A DNA stretch of 64,000 bases, taken from NCBI RefSeq assembly GCF_900113905.1, contig NZ_FORC01000006.1:1-64000 (forward strand), given 5' to 3'. The DNA comes from Phytopseudomonas argentinensis. Lineage in GTDB: Bacteria > Pseudomonadota > Gammaproteobacteria > Pseudomonadales > Pseudomonadaceae. The translations under genes and the position numbers were made by a program. The notes below the pieces were generated by a model. The model was not told the origin of the DNA. It searched no databases and saw nothing but the letters and a program-made list of their open reading frames with translations. Positions 52,261 to 61,573 of the stretch are shown piece after piece (within the stretch, counting starts at the first letter, position 1; each line of letters begins with the position of its first letter).

Positions 52261-53597
52261 CCAGCGCCCACAACCCTTCGCTGATCGGCCGCCTGCTGTG
52301 GTCGCTGTGCATCATGCAGGTGGTGGTATTGGTGACCGCGATCGCCGGCACCCTGTATCACATCATCGACGACCAGTTCACCTTCATGGACGACGAGGTG
52401 ATCGAAGCCCTGGAGGAGTCCATTGCCGTGCAACCCCAGGGGCTGGCCTTCACGTCCAGCGAGCCGTTGCGCCAGCTGCAGGCGGCCAACCCCGGCCTCT
52501 GGGTGGTGATCGCCGACGGCAACGGGCGCCGTAATGAACTCGGCCGCGTGCCGGGCGAATACCGCGAGCTGGCCAACTACCTGCCGGCGCTCGGCATCTC
52601 GCAGATACGCACGCTGCCGGAACACCGCCAGCTGACCATGCGCATCGAGGTCAAGGAAATCCAGGGCCAACGCGTGCATATCATGGTCGGCGGCGTGGCG
52701 GACCTGAGCTTCAACAGCCTGATCGTCCAGGCCACCGGACTGCTCAGCCCCTACTTCCTGACGCCCTTGCTGCTGTTCACCCTGCTGGCCACGCCCATAG
52801 TGGTGCTGCGCGCCATGCGCGGGGTGCGCAAGCTAGCCAGCCGCGCCGCGGCACTGGATATCTCGCAGCCCGATGCGCACCTGCCGGAAGACTCGGTGCC
52901 GCGGGAAATTCGCCCGCTGGTCAGCGCCTTCAACGCCGCCATGGAGCGCTCCAGCAAGGCCTACCATGCCCGCGACCGCTTCCTGCGTGACGCCGCCCAC
53001 GAGCTGCGCATGCCGATCGCCGTACTCATGGCGCGCCTCGACGGCATGCCGGCGCACCCACTAAAACCCATGTTGCAGATCGACCTGGCGCGCCTGGCCA
53101 CCGTAGCCGAGCAGTTGCTCGACCTGCAGCGGCTGCAGGCGCCCAAGGTGGAGTTCCAGCCCGTGGATCTGGTCGCGCTGAGCCGCGAGGTGGTCTCCGA
53201 TATCGCGCCCATGGCCCTGGCTCGCTGCGATGACTTGGTGCTCGAAGCCCCCGAGCAACCGGTGTGGATCATCGGCCAGGCCAGCGCCCTGAGCCGGGTG
53301 CTCACCAACCTGCTGCAGAATGCGCTGGTGCATGGCGCGGGTGCCGGCACCATCAGCCTGCAGGTGGCTGCCGACGGCAGCGTGGCGGTAGCCGACCAGG
53401 GTCCCGGGGTGGCACCGGAAGACCGCGAGCAGATCTTCCAACCCTTCTACCGTGGCAAGACCGAGCAACCCGGGCATGGTCTCGGCCTGCACCTGGTGCA
53501 GGAAATCGTGCGTGCCCACAACGGCCGCATCTCGGTCGAGGATGCCGCAGGCGGCGGCGCCCTGTTCAGGGTGCAGCTGCCCCTGGTGCGCGCCTAG
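52257..53597 (+). CDS. Sensor histidine kinase of the adjacent two-component system
   Basis: The 446-residue inner-membrane kinase has two membrane helices (about 17-40 and 165-190) framing a periplasmic sensor domain of about 125 residues, a HAMP-like linker, the HisKA dimerisation domain (phospho-His near residue 248, in FLRDAAHELRMPIAVL) and an HATPase domain (NLLQNALVHG, DQGPGVAP, GHGLGLHLV). The signal sensed is not apparent. The start overlaps the regulator stop. It converges on an MFS gene, 13 bases apart. Confidence 0.92.
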   Translation: MTSAHNPSLIGRLLWSLCIMQVVVLVTAIAGTLYHIIDDQFTFMDDEVIEALEESIAVQPQGLAFTSSEPLRQLQAANPGLWVVIADGNGRRNELGRVPGEYRELANYLPALGISQIRTLPEHRQLTMRIEVKEIQGQRVHIMVGGVADLSFNSLIVQATGLLSPYFLTPLLLFTLLATPIVVLRAMRGVRKLASRAAALDISQPDAHLPEDSVPREIRPLVSAFNAAMERSSKAYHARDRFLRDAAHELRMPIAVLMARLDGMPAHPLKPMLQIDLARLATVAEQLLDLQRLQAPKVEFQPVDLVALSREVVSDIAPMALARCDDLVLEAPEQPVWIIGQASALSRVLTNLLQNALVHGAGAGTISLQVAADGSVAVADQGPGVAPEDREQIFQPFYRGKTEQPGHGLGLHLVQEIVRAHNGRISVEDAAGGGALFRVQLPLVRA

Positions 53598-53610
53598 GCG
53601 CAGGTGCTGA

Positions 53611-54792
53611 TCAGGCGCACTGGCTGGCAGCCGCGCGGCGCGTGGCCAGCGGCGGCAGCACGCTGAGCAGGCCCAGCAGGGCGATGCCGGCGCCGACCCA
53701 CAGTGGCGCACGCAGCCCGTAACCGGCTTCGATGGCCGCACCGCCGGCCCAGCTGCCGAAGGCCAAGCCGGCGGTGATCACCGAGGTGTGCAGGGTGTTG
53801 ACCAGGGCGCCGGGCTCGGCGGCCTTCATCACCCGTGCGACCATCGCCGGGTTGAGCGCCACGCCGGTCAGGCCGATGGCGATGAAGCAGCTCAGGTTGA
53901 GCCACAGTTGATCGCCGGCCAGGGCGAAAACACTCATCACCAGCACCATCATGGCCAGCCCGAGGCCCACCGCGCCGAGTGTGTGGCTGTCGGCGAAACG
54001 CCCGACCAGCATGTTGCCGATCAGGTTGGCCACGCCATAGAGGGCCAGCATCGGTGCCACCTGGCCAGGCGCCAGGCCGACTTCCTCGATGAGGATCGGC
54101 GTGCAGTAGCTGAAAGCGGCAAAGGTGGCGCCGATGATCAGCCCGCTGGTCAGGTAGGCGCCCCACAGGCGGCGGGTGCGCAGGGTTCTGATCTGCTCGG
54201 CGAGCCGGGTTTGGCCGCCGGCCTCGCCCTTTGGCAGGCGCATGGCGGCCAGCAGGGTGCACACCAGGGCCAGACAGACCACCGCCCAGGAACTGGCGCG
54301 CCAGCCGTGGTGATGTTCGATCCAGGCGGTCATCGGCACGCCGGCCACGGGCGAGAGCATCAGCCCGGCAAGCACCACCGACACCGCACGGCCGCGCTCC
54401 TGGCTGGGCACCATCGCCGCGCAGAGGGTCATGCACAGGCCGATGCAGGCCGCACTGGAAACGCCCATGATGATCCGCGCTAGCGCCAGCACCGGGTAGC
54501 TGGTGGCCGCTGCGGCCAGCGCACCGGCCAGCACGTACACCGCCAGCAAGCCGACCAGCGCCGGCTTGCTGCCGATACCGCGCGACAGCAGGAGCACGGT
54601 CACGGGCGGGCCACCCAGGGCCATGCCCAGGGCGTAGAAGGCGATCAGGTTGCCGACCTCACCCAGGCTCACCGAGAACGCCTCGGCCAGGGCCGGCATC
54701 ATGCCGGCGACCATGAATTCGGCAGTGACCAGCGAGAAGATCGTCGCACCCAGCAGGTAGATGGTGAACGGCAGTTTGGGACGAGCGGACAT
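53611..54792 (-). CDS. MFS transporter (YdhP/AraJ-like efflux)
   Basis: The 393-residue, 12-helix protein starts MSARPKLPFTIYLLGATIFSLVTAEFMVAGMMPALAEAF, typical of the AraJ/YdhP/CmlA-like DHA1 exporters (helix 1 with the conserved Glu-Phe), and has a motif A-like loop GNLIAFYALGMALGGPPVTVLL. Substrate unknown. It stands alone facing the two-component system; the sequence at its start is separated from the AraC gene by 262 bases, with an A/T-rich stretch near 54965-55005. Confidence 0.9.
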   Translation of the reverse strand: MSARPKLPFTIYLLGATIFSLVTAEFMVAGMMPALAEAFSVSLGEVGNLIAFYALGMALGGPPVTVLLLSRGIGSKPALVGLLAVYVLAGALAAAATSYPVLALARIIMGVSSAACIGLCMTLCAAMVPSQERGRAVSVVLAGLMLSPVAGVPMTAWIEHHHGWRASSWAVVCLALVCTLLAAMRLPKGEAGGQTRLAEQIRTLRTRRLWGAYLTSGLIIGATFAAFSYCTPILIEEVGLAPGQVAPMLALYGVANLIGNMLVGRFADSHTLGAVGLGLAMMVLVMSVFALAGDQLWLNLSCFIAIGLTGVALNPAMVARVMKAAEPGALVNTLHTSVITAGLAFGSWAGGAAIEAGYGLRAPLWVGAGIALLGLLSVLPPLATRRAAASQCA

Positions 54793-55054
54793 GGGCGACC
54801 TTGAATCTGCAAAAACGGGTCGCCACCCTAGGCACTCAGGCCCGTGGGGTCAAATGGTCGTGGTTCATAACGCTCATGCATGGCGGCAATGTGCAGGCTA
54901 GAGGCCTGGCTACGCTTCGCTCAGCCATCGGCGCACCCTGAGCGGCTATCCCATTTCGGCACAAGTTAACTTTATTAATCATTAAACGGATTTACGGAAC
55001 GGAAATTGCCTTATCGTGGGGACACCGCATCGAACCGCAGTAGAGGTTTCGAAA

Positions 55055-56059
55055 ATGCACAGTCCTGTCGTTACCGCGCCCAATTTGCTCCCATCCGCCC
55101 TGCCCTCGGCGATCAGCTACCGGCGTTCCCACGATGTCGAGGAGCATGCCCACCTGTCCGGCTGGCAGCTGCGTTACGACCAGCTCAGCGCCGGGCGCTT
55201 CAGCGGGGAAATACTCGAGTTGCAGCTCGACGGCATGCAGCTGATTCGTGACCGCGCCAACCAGGCAATGCTCAAGCAGGCGGCCACCTGGCCTGGCGCC
55301 ATCGCCTTCGCCATGCCGTTGCGCTGCCTGGATCCGCACCTGCACTGTGGCGGCCACTCGATTCACGCGCCGAGCCTGCTGGTCGGCCGCGGCGATCAAT
55401 TGCCGGAGCTGCGGGTGAACGGCGAGCTGGACGCGGTGTGCATCGCCATCGACGAACAGTCGCTGCAGCGCACCCTTCACGCGCAGCAGCGCGAGCTCGA
55501 CCTGACGCGCCTGTCCAAGTGCTACCGGCTGCTCGGCAAGGCCGACCAGCAGCAGTTGATCAACCTGTTCGGCAGCGTGCTCGACCGGCAGGCCCCCGGC
55601 GCCACACTGCTCGATCACGGTACGGTTCGGGGCGCCATCCGCGATGCCATCGTCATGCACCTGCTGGAGCTGATCGATACCGAGGGCGACCACTCGCTGC
55701 CGCCCAGCGCCCGCCGACGCATGGTCGACCGCGCGCGGGACTACGCCCTGGCCCACCCGGAGCGGCCCGTCAACATTCTCGAGCTGTGCAACCAGATCGG
55801 CGCCAGCCGCCGCAAGCTGCAGTACTGCTTTCAGGAGGCGCTGGGCATCAACCCGCTGGCCTACCTGCGCACCATTCGCCTGAACGCGGTACACCGCCAG
55901 CTGCGCCACGCCACAGACGGCGACTCGGTACAGAGCATTGCCGCCAACTGGGGTTTCTGGCACCTGAGCCGTTTCGCCAGCGACTACCGCCGGCTGTTTG
56001 GCTGCAAGCCGTCGGACACTTTGCGTCAGGCTCGCCAACACTGTGCCGAAAACGGATAA
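55055..56059 (+). CDS. AraC-family regulator of the amidase cluster
   Basis: The 334-residue protein has an N-terminal sensing region without a recognised fold and an AraC double HTH at the end (PVNILELCNQIGASRRKLQYCFQEALGINPLAYLRTIRLNAVHRQL; WGFWHLSRFASDYRRLFGCKPSD), resembling EutR/FeaR-type regulators of amine catabolism. The start is ATG 55055, behind AGAGG. The next three genes (channel, MFS, amidase) follow in the same direction, so it probably controls them. Confidence 0.88.
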   Translation: MHSPVVTAPNLLPSALPSAISYRRSHDVEEHAHLSGWQLRYDQLSAGRFSGEILELQLDGMQLIRDRANQAMLKQAATWPGAIAFAMPLRCLDPHLHCGGHSIHAPSLLVGRGDQLPELRVNGELDAVCIAIDEQSLQRTLHAQQRELDLTRLSKCYRLLGKADQQQLINLFGSVLDRQAPGATLLDHGTVRGAIRDAIVMHLLELIDTEGDHSLPPSARRRMVDRARDYALAHPERPVNILELCNQIGASRRKLQYCFQEALGINPLAYLRTIRLNAVHRQLRHATDGDSVQSIAANWGFWHLSRFASDYRRLFGCKPSDTLRQARQHCAENG

Positions 56060-56118
56060 CGGCAAACCCTGAAGCGCCCCTAGGCTGACCTCCCACACAA
56101 TAATAAAAGGGGTCATCC

Positions 56119-57048
56119 ATGCCAGTCAGCCGTGCGTCATTCCCTCCTCTGTCAGCCCTGTTCGGCGTCGCCCTGCTCCTGGGTGGCCAGGCCCAGGCCA
56201 CGGAAAACGGGGCGCCCACCACGCCGGCCGGGGTCTACGACTTCGGCGCCGGCATGTCGCCGCCGCCCACGCCGTTCGGCACCCTGGGCCTGCGCACCGC
56301 TTACTACTCCACCAACGTGCAGAAGGACCGTGATGGCGACAAGGTAGCCAACGCCTTCTCGCTGGACGTGCTGTCGATTGGCGTGGCCTATATCCGCATG
56401 ACCGAGCAGCAGCTGTTCGGCGCCCGCTACGGCTTCGCCATCGCCCAGCCGTTCTTCCAGATGGACGCGCGCCTCAAGGTGGATACGCCATTCGGACCGC
56501 TGCGCCTGGAAAAGAGAGTGTTTCGCCAGGCCGACACGCAGATCACCCCGCTGATCCTGCAGTGGGACATTTCCCGCAACCTGTTCATCAACACGCGCCT
56601 GCAGATCCAGGCGCCGACCGGCGACTACGACAAGAGCCGGCTGATCTCCCCGGGTCTCAACCACTGGACCATCTCGCCTGCGCTCAACGCCACCTGGCTC
56701 AGCGACGACGGCTTCGAGGTATCGTCCAGCCAGCAGCTGGACTTCAACACCCGCAACCACGCCACCGACTACCGCAGCGGCACCGAGTACCGCCACGAGT
56801 TTTCCGTGGGCCAGCATGTCGGGCCCTGGACCCTGGGCCTGGGCGGCTACTACTACCAGCAGATCAGCGACGACGACGCACCCAACCTGGAGACCGGCAA
56901 TCGCGTCCGGGTCATGGCCGTGGGCCCGGCGCTGAGCTTCTTCAAACCGGGCCTGCCGCCGGTGTGGCTGCACGCCTACAAGGAGTTCGGCGCCGAGAAC
57001 CGCACCGAGGGTTACAACGTCGCCCTGCGCGTCGCATACAGTTTCTGA
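56119..57048 (+). CDS. Outer-membrane channel of the MetA-pathway (Phenol_MetA_deg) type
   Basis: The 309-residue product has a signal peptide (ending in GGQAQA) and a beta-barrel-like sequence with alternating polar and aromatic strands (GLRTAYYSTNVQKD; DVLSIGVAYIRMTEQQLFGARYGF), ending in VAYSF, as outer-membrane proteins do. Proteins of the Phenol_MetA_deg/SphA-type group occur in aromatic and organic-acid degradation clusters and are believed to admit hydrophobic compounds. It starts 59 bases after the AraC stop and is 10 bases upstream of the MFS gene. Confidence 0.85.
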   Translation: MPVSRASFPPLSALFGVALLLGGQAQATENGAPTTPAGVYDFGAGMSPPPTPFGTLGLRTAYYSTNVQKDRDGDKVANAFSLDVLSIGVAYIRMTEQQLFGARYGFAIAQPFFQMDARLKVDTPFGPLRLEKRVFRQADTQITPLILQWDISRNLFINTRLQIQAPTGDYDKSRLISPGLNHWTISPALNATWLSDDGFEVSSSQQLDFNTRNHATDYRSGTEYRHEFSVGQHVGPWTLGLGGYYYQQISDDDAPNLETGNRVRVMAVGPALSFFKPGLPPVWLHAYKEFGAENRTEGYNVALRVAYSF

Positions 57049-57058
57049 GGTGGCCGCC

Positions 57059-58270
57059 ATGACGATCGAATCTACCGTTTCACGCCAGGCCATGACCCGT
57101 CGCGAGGGCCTGGTGCTGGTCCTCGGCAGCAGCCTGACCGTCATGGGCTCGGTGATGGTCGCGCCCATCCTGCCCAAGCTCGGCGCCGAGTTCGGCCCCT
57201 TCGAGCCGCGCGCCGACGTGCTGGTGCCCCTGGCGATCACCGGGCCGGCCCTGGCCATCGCCCTGTTCGCGCCACTGGCCGGCTGGCTCGCCGACCGCAT
57301 CGGCCGCAAGGCGCTGCTGATCATCGCCACCCTGCTGTACGCCCTGCTCGGCGTGCTGCCGGCACTGCTCGATGACCTGCGCCACATCGTCGCCGCGCGA
57401 CTGCTGTTCGGCTGCGCCGAAGCGGCGATCATGACCTGCTGCGCGGCGCTGATCGCCGACTACTGGCACGGCGAGGACCGCATGCGCCTGGTCAACCTGC
57501 AGGTGGTCGGCATCGGCCTGGTCGGCGCCCTGTGCTTCGTGGCCGGCGGTGCCCTGGGCGAGCAGTCCTGGCGGTTGCCGTTCTACCTGTACCTGCTGCC
57601 GTTGCTGCTGATCCCGGCCATGCTGCGCGTGCTCTGGGAGCCACCACAGCGCGTGGCGAGCAGTGTGCAGGCGGACGACGCCCCGGTATCCATCCCGCGG
57701 CTGGTCGTCGGTTACCTGCTGATTCTTGGCGGCATGGTGCTCAGCCTGGTGGTGCCGGTGCAATCGCCGCTGCTGCTGGCCGGCACGGGCATCACCTCGA
57801 GCACACTGATCGGTGCCTGCGCCGGGCTGGGCCTGCTGGCCAGCCTTGGCGGTTCCCTGGCCTGGCCGCTGCTGCGCCGTGGCCTGGGCATCGCCGGCTG
57901 CAACGCGCTGCTGCTGGCCTTGATGGCCGCCGGCCTGTGGCTGCTGATCCGCGCGCAGAGCTACCCGGACATGCTGGTGGCGGTGGTCGTTCATGGCCTC
58001 GGTGTCGGCCTGCTGGTGCCCAATGCCATGGCGCCGGTGATGAACGCCCTGAGCGCCACCACCCGTGGCCGTGGCCTCGGCGTGTTCACCGCCTGCCTGT
58101 ATATCGGCCAGTTCGCCAGCCCGCTGGCGGTCGCCACCCTGATGGCGCTCGGTTACGACCTGCGCGGCGCCATAGGCTGGCTGGCCACCTTCAGCCTCGC
58201 CTGCGCAACCATCTGGCTGGTCGCGGCGCTGATCCGCCCGCGCGGCAACGCCGTCGCCTCCCACCCCTGA
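57059..58270 (+). CDS. MFS transporter of the amidase cluster
   Basis: The 403-residue, 12-helix protein has the MFS motif A in GWLADRIGRKALL after helix 2. The ATG 57059, 10 bases after the channel stop, is preceded by GAGGTGG, and an alternative GTG at 57050 exists. It probably imports the amide or the acid made by the neighbouring amidase, or exports a product. The substrate is unknown. Confidence 0.9.
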   Translation: MTIESTVSRQAMTRREGLVLVLGSSLTVMGSVMVAPILPKLGAEFGPFEPRADVLVPLAITGPALAIALFAPLAGWLADRIGRKALLIIATLLYALLGVLPALLDDLRHIVAARLLFGCAEAAIMTCCAALIADYWHGEDRMRLVNLQVVGIGLVGALCFVAGGALGEQSWRLPFYLYLLPLLLIPAMLRVLWEPPQRVASSVQADDAPVSIPRLVVGYLLILGGMVLSLVVPVQSPLLLAGTGITSSTLIGACAGLGLLASLGGSLAWPLLRRGLGIAGCNALLLALMAAGLWLLIRAQSYPDMLVAVVVHGLGVGLLVPNAMAPVMNALSATTRGRGLGVFTACLYIGQFASPLAVATLMALGYDLRGAIGWLATFSLACATIWLVAALIRPRGNAVASHP

Positions 58271-58327
58271 ATCCCGCTTACCCCGCTGGCTCGCCAGCGG
58301 GCGACATCCACGTACCGAGGCTTACCC

Positions 58328-59767
58328 ATGCACGACATTCACACCCTCATGGATCAGCACGACGCCACCGGCCTGGCCGGCCTGGTGGAAAAAGGCGAGG
58401 TCAGCCCTGGCGAACTGCTCGAAGCCAGCATCGCCCGCCTGGAGCAGGTCGAGCCGCAACTCAACGCAGTGGCCGAGAAACTCTACGACAGCGCGCGCCA
58501 GGCGACACTCGGCAACGGGCCATTGCGCGGCGTACCGACGCTGATCAAGGACCTGTTCGCGCCACTTACCGGCGCCCGCATGAGCAATGGCTCACTGGCC
58601 CTCGGCGAAGCCCGCATGGAGCTCGACGACGCCGTGGTCAGCCGGCTGCGCGAGGCCGGCTGCCAGTTCATCGGCACCACCACCGCGCCGGAATTCGGCA
58701 CCTCCTACACCACCGAGTCGACCCGTTTCGGCGCCACCCGCAACCCCTGGGACACCGAGCGCAGCGTGGGCGGCTCCAGCGGTGGCGCCGCGGCGCTGGT
58801 GGCGGCCCGTGTGGTGCCCTTCGCTCACGGCAATGACGGCGGCGGCTCGCTGCGGGTGCCGGCCTCCTGCTGCGGGGTGTTCGGCCTCAAGCCAAGCCGC
58901 GGGCGCATGCCCAGCGGGCCGCTGACCGGTGAAGGCTGGGCCGGTATGAGCACCGCCCACGCAATCACCGTATCGGTACGCGACAGCGCCGCGCTGCTCG
59001 ACATCACCGCCGGCGCCGACCTCGGTGCCCCCTACGCCGCGCCCTGGCAGCACGAGCCCTTCGTCGACAGCCTGCGCCGCCCACCACGGCCGCTGCGCAT
59101 CGCCCTGGTCGAACACCTGGCGCCCTGGTCCAGCGGCCCCGAGGCGCTGGCCGCGGTGCGCCACAGCGCCAGGCTGTGCGAATCCCTCGGCCACCGGGTC
59201 GAGCACGCCACCCTGCCGGTCGACGCCCTGGCCTTTCTCGACCAGGTGTTCGACATCATCGGCGCCAGCACCAGCAGCTACATCGGGCTGCTCGGCGAGA
59301 TGCGCGGTGCAGCGGTAAGCCCCGAGGAGCTGGAGCCGCGCACGCGCATCATCCTGCGCGAGAAAGGCGGCACCAGCGGTGCCCGTTACGCCGACGCGGT
59401 GGCCAGCATCCATATGCTGGGCCGGCGCCTGGCCGCCTTCATGACCGACTACGACCTGATCCTAACGCCGACGCTGACCCGCGAACCGCCACCGATCGGC
59501 AGCCTCGACCCCTTCGACGACAGCCTCGACCTGGCCGCGATGATCGAGCGCTTCCACAGCTACTCCCCGTTCACCGCGCTATTCAATGCCAGCGGCCAGC
59601 CGGCCATGTCGGTACCGCTGTACTGGACTGCCGGCGGTTTACCACTGGGCTCGCACTTCGCTGCACGCTTCGGCGAAGAGGGCACCCTGCTCGCCCTCGC
59701 CGCCCAGTTGGAACAGGCCCAGCCCTGGGCCGCCAGGGTGCCGCCGGTAAGCGCCCAGCGGCGCTGA
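58328..59767 (+). CDS. Amidase signature-family hydrolase
   Basis: The 479-residue amidase has the Ser-cisSer-Lys triad: Lys74 in PTLIKDLF, cis-Ser150 in GGSSGG, and nucleophile Ser174 in GGGSLRVPAS. The family cleaves aliphatic or aryl amides, nitrile-derived amides, or carboxylic esters. It ends the AraC-channel-MFS-amidase array, 57 bases after the MFS stop. Substrate is not predictable; an aryl or phenoxy-amide is plausible from the MetA-type channel, but that is inference. Confidence 0.93.
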   Translation: MHDIHTLMDQHDATGLAGLVEKGEVSPGELLEASIARLEQVEPQLNAVAEKLYDSARQATLGNGPLRGVPTLIKDLFAPLTGARMSNGSLALGEARMELDDAVVSRLREAGCQFIGTTTAPEFGTSYTTESTRFGATRNPWDTERSVGGSSGGAAALVAARVVPFAHGNDGGGSLRVPASCCGVFGLKPSRGRMPSGPLTGEGWAGMSTAHAITVSVRDSAALLDITAGADLGAPYAAPWQHEPFVDSLRRPPRPLRIALVEHLAPWSSGPEALAAVRHSARLCESLGHRVEHATLPVDALAFLDQVFDIIGASTSSYIGLLGEMRGAAVSPEELEPRTRIILREKGGTSGARYADAVASIHMLGRRLAAFMTDYDLILTPTLTREPPPIGSLDPFDDSLDLAAMIERFHSYSPFTALFNASGQPAMSVPLYWTAGGLPLGSHFAARFGEEGTLLALAAQLEQAQPWAARVPPVSAQRR

Positions 59768-60011
59768 GCGCACGTTCGGGTAGCGGCGCCTGCCGATACC
59801 CGAGCCAGGCCCCGGGATAGCGCCCTGCTCGCGCGACGGCGATAACTGCTCTGCCATCGGGCGCCAATTAAACGCGCTGATTGCCATCGACCGGAACACA
59901 GCACAGTCAACTCATGGCAGTCGGAGCAGCCGCTCACTTACGTGACGGGAGCGACACGAGAATGCTCAAATGGCGCCCCTTCCCTGAATGGCCGCCAGCA
60001 GGACATACCCC

Positions 60012-60314
60012 ATGCCACAAGCCACCGACAACGCGTTCTTCGACCGCGCCGACGCGCACATCGAACTCGCCAACCGCCAACTCGGCGACAGCGACAACCC
60101 TGGTACGGTCGCGGCCTCGATGACCTTCGCCGCTACCCGTTTCAGCACCTGGGTCAGCGCCCGCGGCTTCAAGTCAGGCGAAGAAATGGCCGCGGCTCGC
60201 GATGCCATGCTCACCTACTTCTGCGACCAGTACCGGCTAATGCTCGAAGACAACCTGGACGATCACATCGCCCGGTTCGACCAGTACATGAGCGGCCAGC
60301 ACCCCGTCGAGTGA
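60012..60314 (+). CDS. DUF3144 domain-containing protein
   Basis: The 100-residue soluble protein (MPQATDNAFFDRADAHIELANRQLG ... RFSTWVSARGFKSGEEMAAARD ... FCDQYRLMLEDNLDDHIARFDQYM) matches the small DUF3144 family common in proteobacteria, all-helical and with no known role. The start is ATG 60012; an upstream in-frame ATG at 59988 is less likely. It has no obvious partner. Confidence 0.85.
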   Translation: MPQATDNAFFDRADAHIELANRQLGDSDNPGTVAASMTFAATRFSTWVSARGFKSGEEMAAARDAMLTYFCDQYRLMLEDNLDDHIARFDQYMSGQHPVE

Positions 60315-60411
60315 GCACCGCCGGCGCTGTTGTTAACGACTCGCGCCAGGCAGCGATCTGCCCACCCTTGGCGAGGCCCCCGGCCACTCCGTCCCGACAG
60401 GAATTTGCCCA

Positions 60412-61098
60412 ATGTCCCGTTCGCAACGCCTGCTGAGCCTGCTGGAGATTCTTCGGCGGCATCGTTTTCCGGTGGCTGGCTCCAGCCTGGCCGAAGAACT
60501 GGGCATCACCTTGCGCACCCTTTACCGCGACATCGGTACCCTCAGGGAACAGGGCGCGAACATCGAAGGTGCTGCCGGGCTGGGCTTTATCCTGCATCCA
60601 GGCTTCACCTTGCCGCCGTTGATGTTCACCCAGGAAGAACTGGAAGCTCTGGTATTGGGTTCACGCTGGGTGGCGCGCCGCGCCGATGATCGCCTCGGGC
60701 TGGCGGCCCGTCATGCCCTGCACAAGATCTCGGCAGTACTGCCCAGCACTTTGCGCGACGAGCTGGAGGCCTCTGCCCTGCTGGTTGGACCTGGCGCGCC
60801 ACTGCCGTCCGGGGCCGCGGAGCCGCCTATTCGCGCGGCGATCAAGACCGAACGCAAAGCCCAGGTTCGCTACTGCGACCAGCACGGCAACGAGTCATCG
60901 CGCACGGTCTGGCCTTTCGCATTGGGCTATTTCGATGACTGTCGAGTACTGGCCGTATGGTGCGAGTTGCGCAATGGCTTCCGGCACCTGCGCGTGGATC
61001 GCATCCTGAGCTTCGACACGCTGGCGCAACGTTATCCGCATCGTCGCCAGGTTCTGCTGCGCGACTGGCGTGAACAGGAAGGCATCGCGGCACAGTGA
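60412..61098 (+). CDS. YafY-type transcriptional regulator (HTH + WYL domain)
   Basis: The 228-residue protein has an N-terminal HTH_11 (MSRSQRLLSLLEILRRHRFPVAGSSLAEELGITLRTLYRDIGTLREQG) and a WYL domain (about residues 130-215, with KAQVRYCDQHGNE and the WPFALGYFDD region) that binds small ligands or nucleotides. YafY regulators are often paired with a glyoxalase-like gene; here a VOC gene follows 103 bases downstream on the same strand. Confidence 0.9.
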   Translation: MSRSQRLLSLLEILRRHRFPVAGSSLAEELGITLRTLYRDIGTLREQGANIEGAAGLGFILHPGFTLPPLMFTQEELEALVLGSRWVARRADDRLGLAARHALHKISAVLPSTLRDELEASALLVGPGAPLPSGAAEPPIRAAIKTERKAQVRYCDQHGNESSRTVWPFALGYFDDCRVLAVWCELRNGFRHLRVDRILSFDTLAQRYPHRRQVLLRDWREQEGIAAQ

Positions 61099-61201
61099 CC
61101 TTCCACTGCTGACAGAAATGGGTAGTAGCAGCTCTTAGGCTGCGTGGGCACTGGCAGACAAGACGCTGCCAGGGCATCCACTTATTGCCCAGGAAGTCAT
61201 C

Positions 61202-61573
61202 ATGACCACCCCTAATTTCTTCATGCTCTATGTCGACAGCCCAGAAGCCAGCGCGCGCTTCTATGCCGACCTGTTCGCCGTGGCGCCGGTCGAGGTTTCA
61301 CCGACCTTCGCGCTGTTCATCCTGGAAGCCGGCTTCAAGTTCGGACTGTGGGCCAGGCACGGGGTCGAGCCAGCGCTGCGCGACCCGGGTTGTTCAGGCG
61401 AGGTGGTCTTCATGCTGGCCGACGCCAGTGCCGTCGATGCCACCTTCCAGAGCTGGAGCCGCAAAGGCCTGAGCATCCTCCAGCAGCCGGTGGCGATGGA
61501 CTTCGGCTACACCTTCGTGGTGTTGGACCCGGATGGCCACCGCCTGCGGGTCTACGCCATGGCAGAGGGCTGA
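61202..61573 (+). CDS. VOC-family (glyoxalase-like) protein paired with YafY
   Basis: The 123-residue protein is a VOC domain (NFFMLYVDSPEASARFYADLF ... GYTFVVLDPDGHRLRVYAM). Metal-ligand residues are incompletely conserved, so it may be a binding or resistance protein (bleomycin-resistance-like) and not a lyase. It follows the YafY regulator, which probably controls it. The next 400 bases to the GntR gene hold no gene. Confidence 0.86.
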   Translation: MTTPNFFMLYVDSPEASARFYADLFAVAPVEVSPTFALFILEAGFKFGLWARHGVEPALRDPGCSGEVVFMLADASAVDATFQSWSRKGLSILQQPVAMDFGYTFVVLDPDGHRLRVYAMAEG

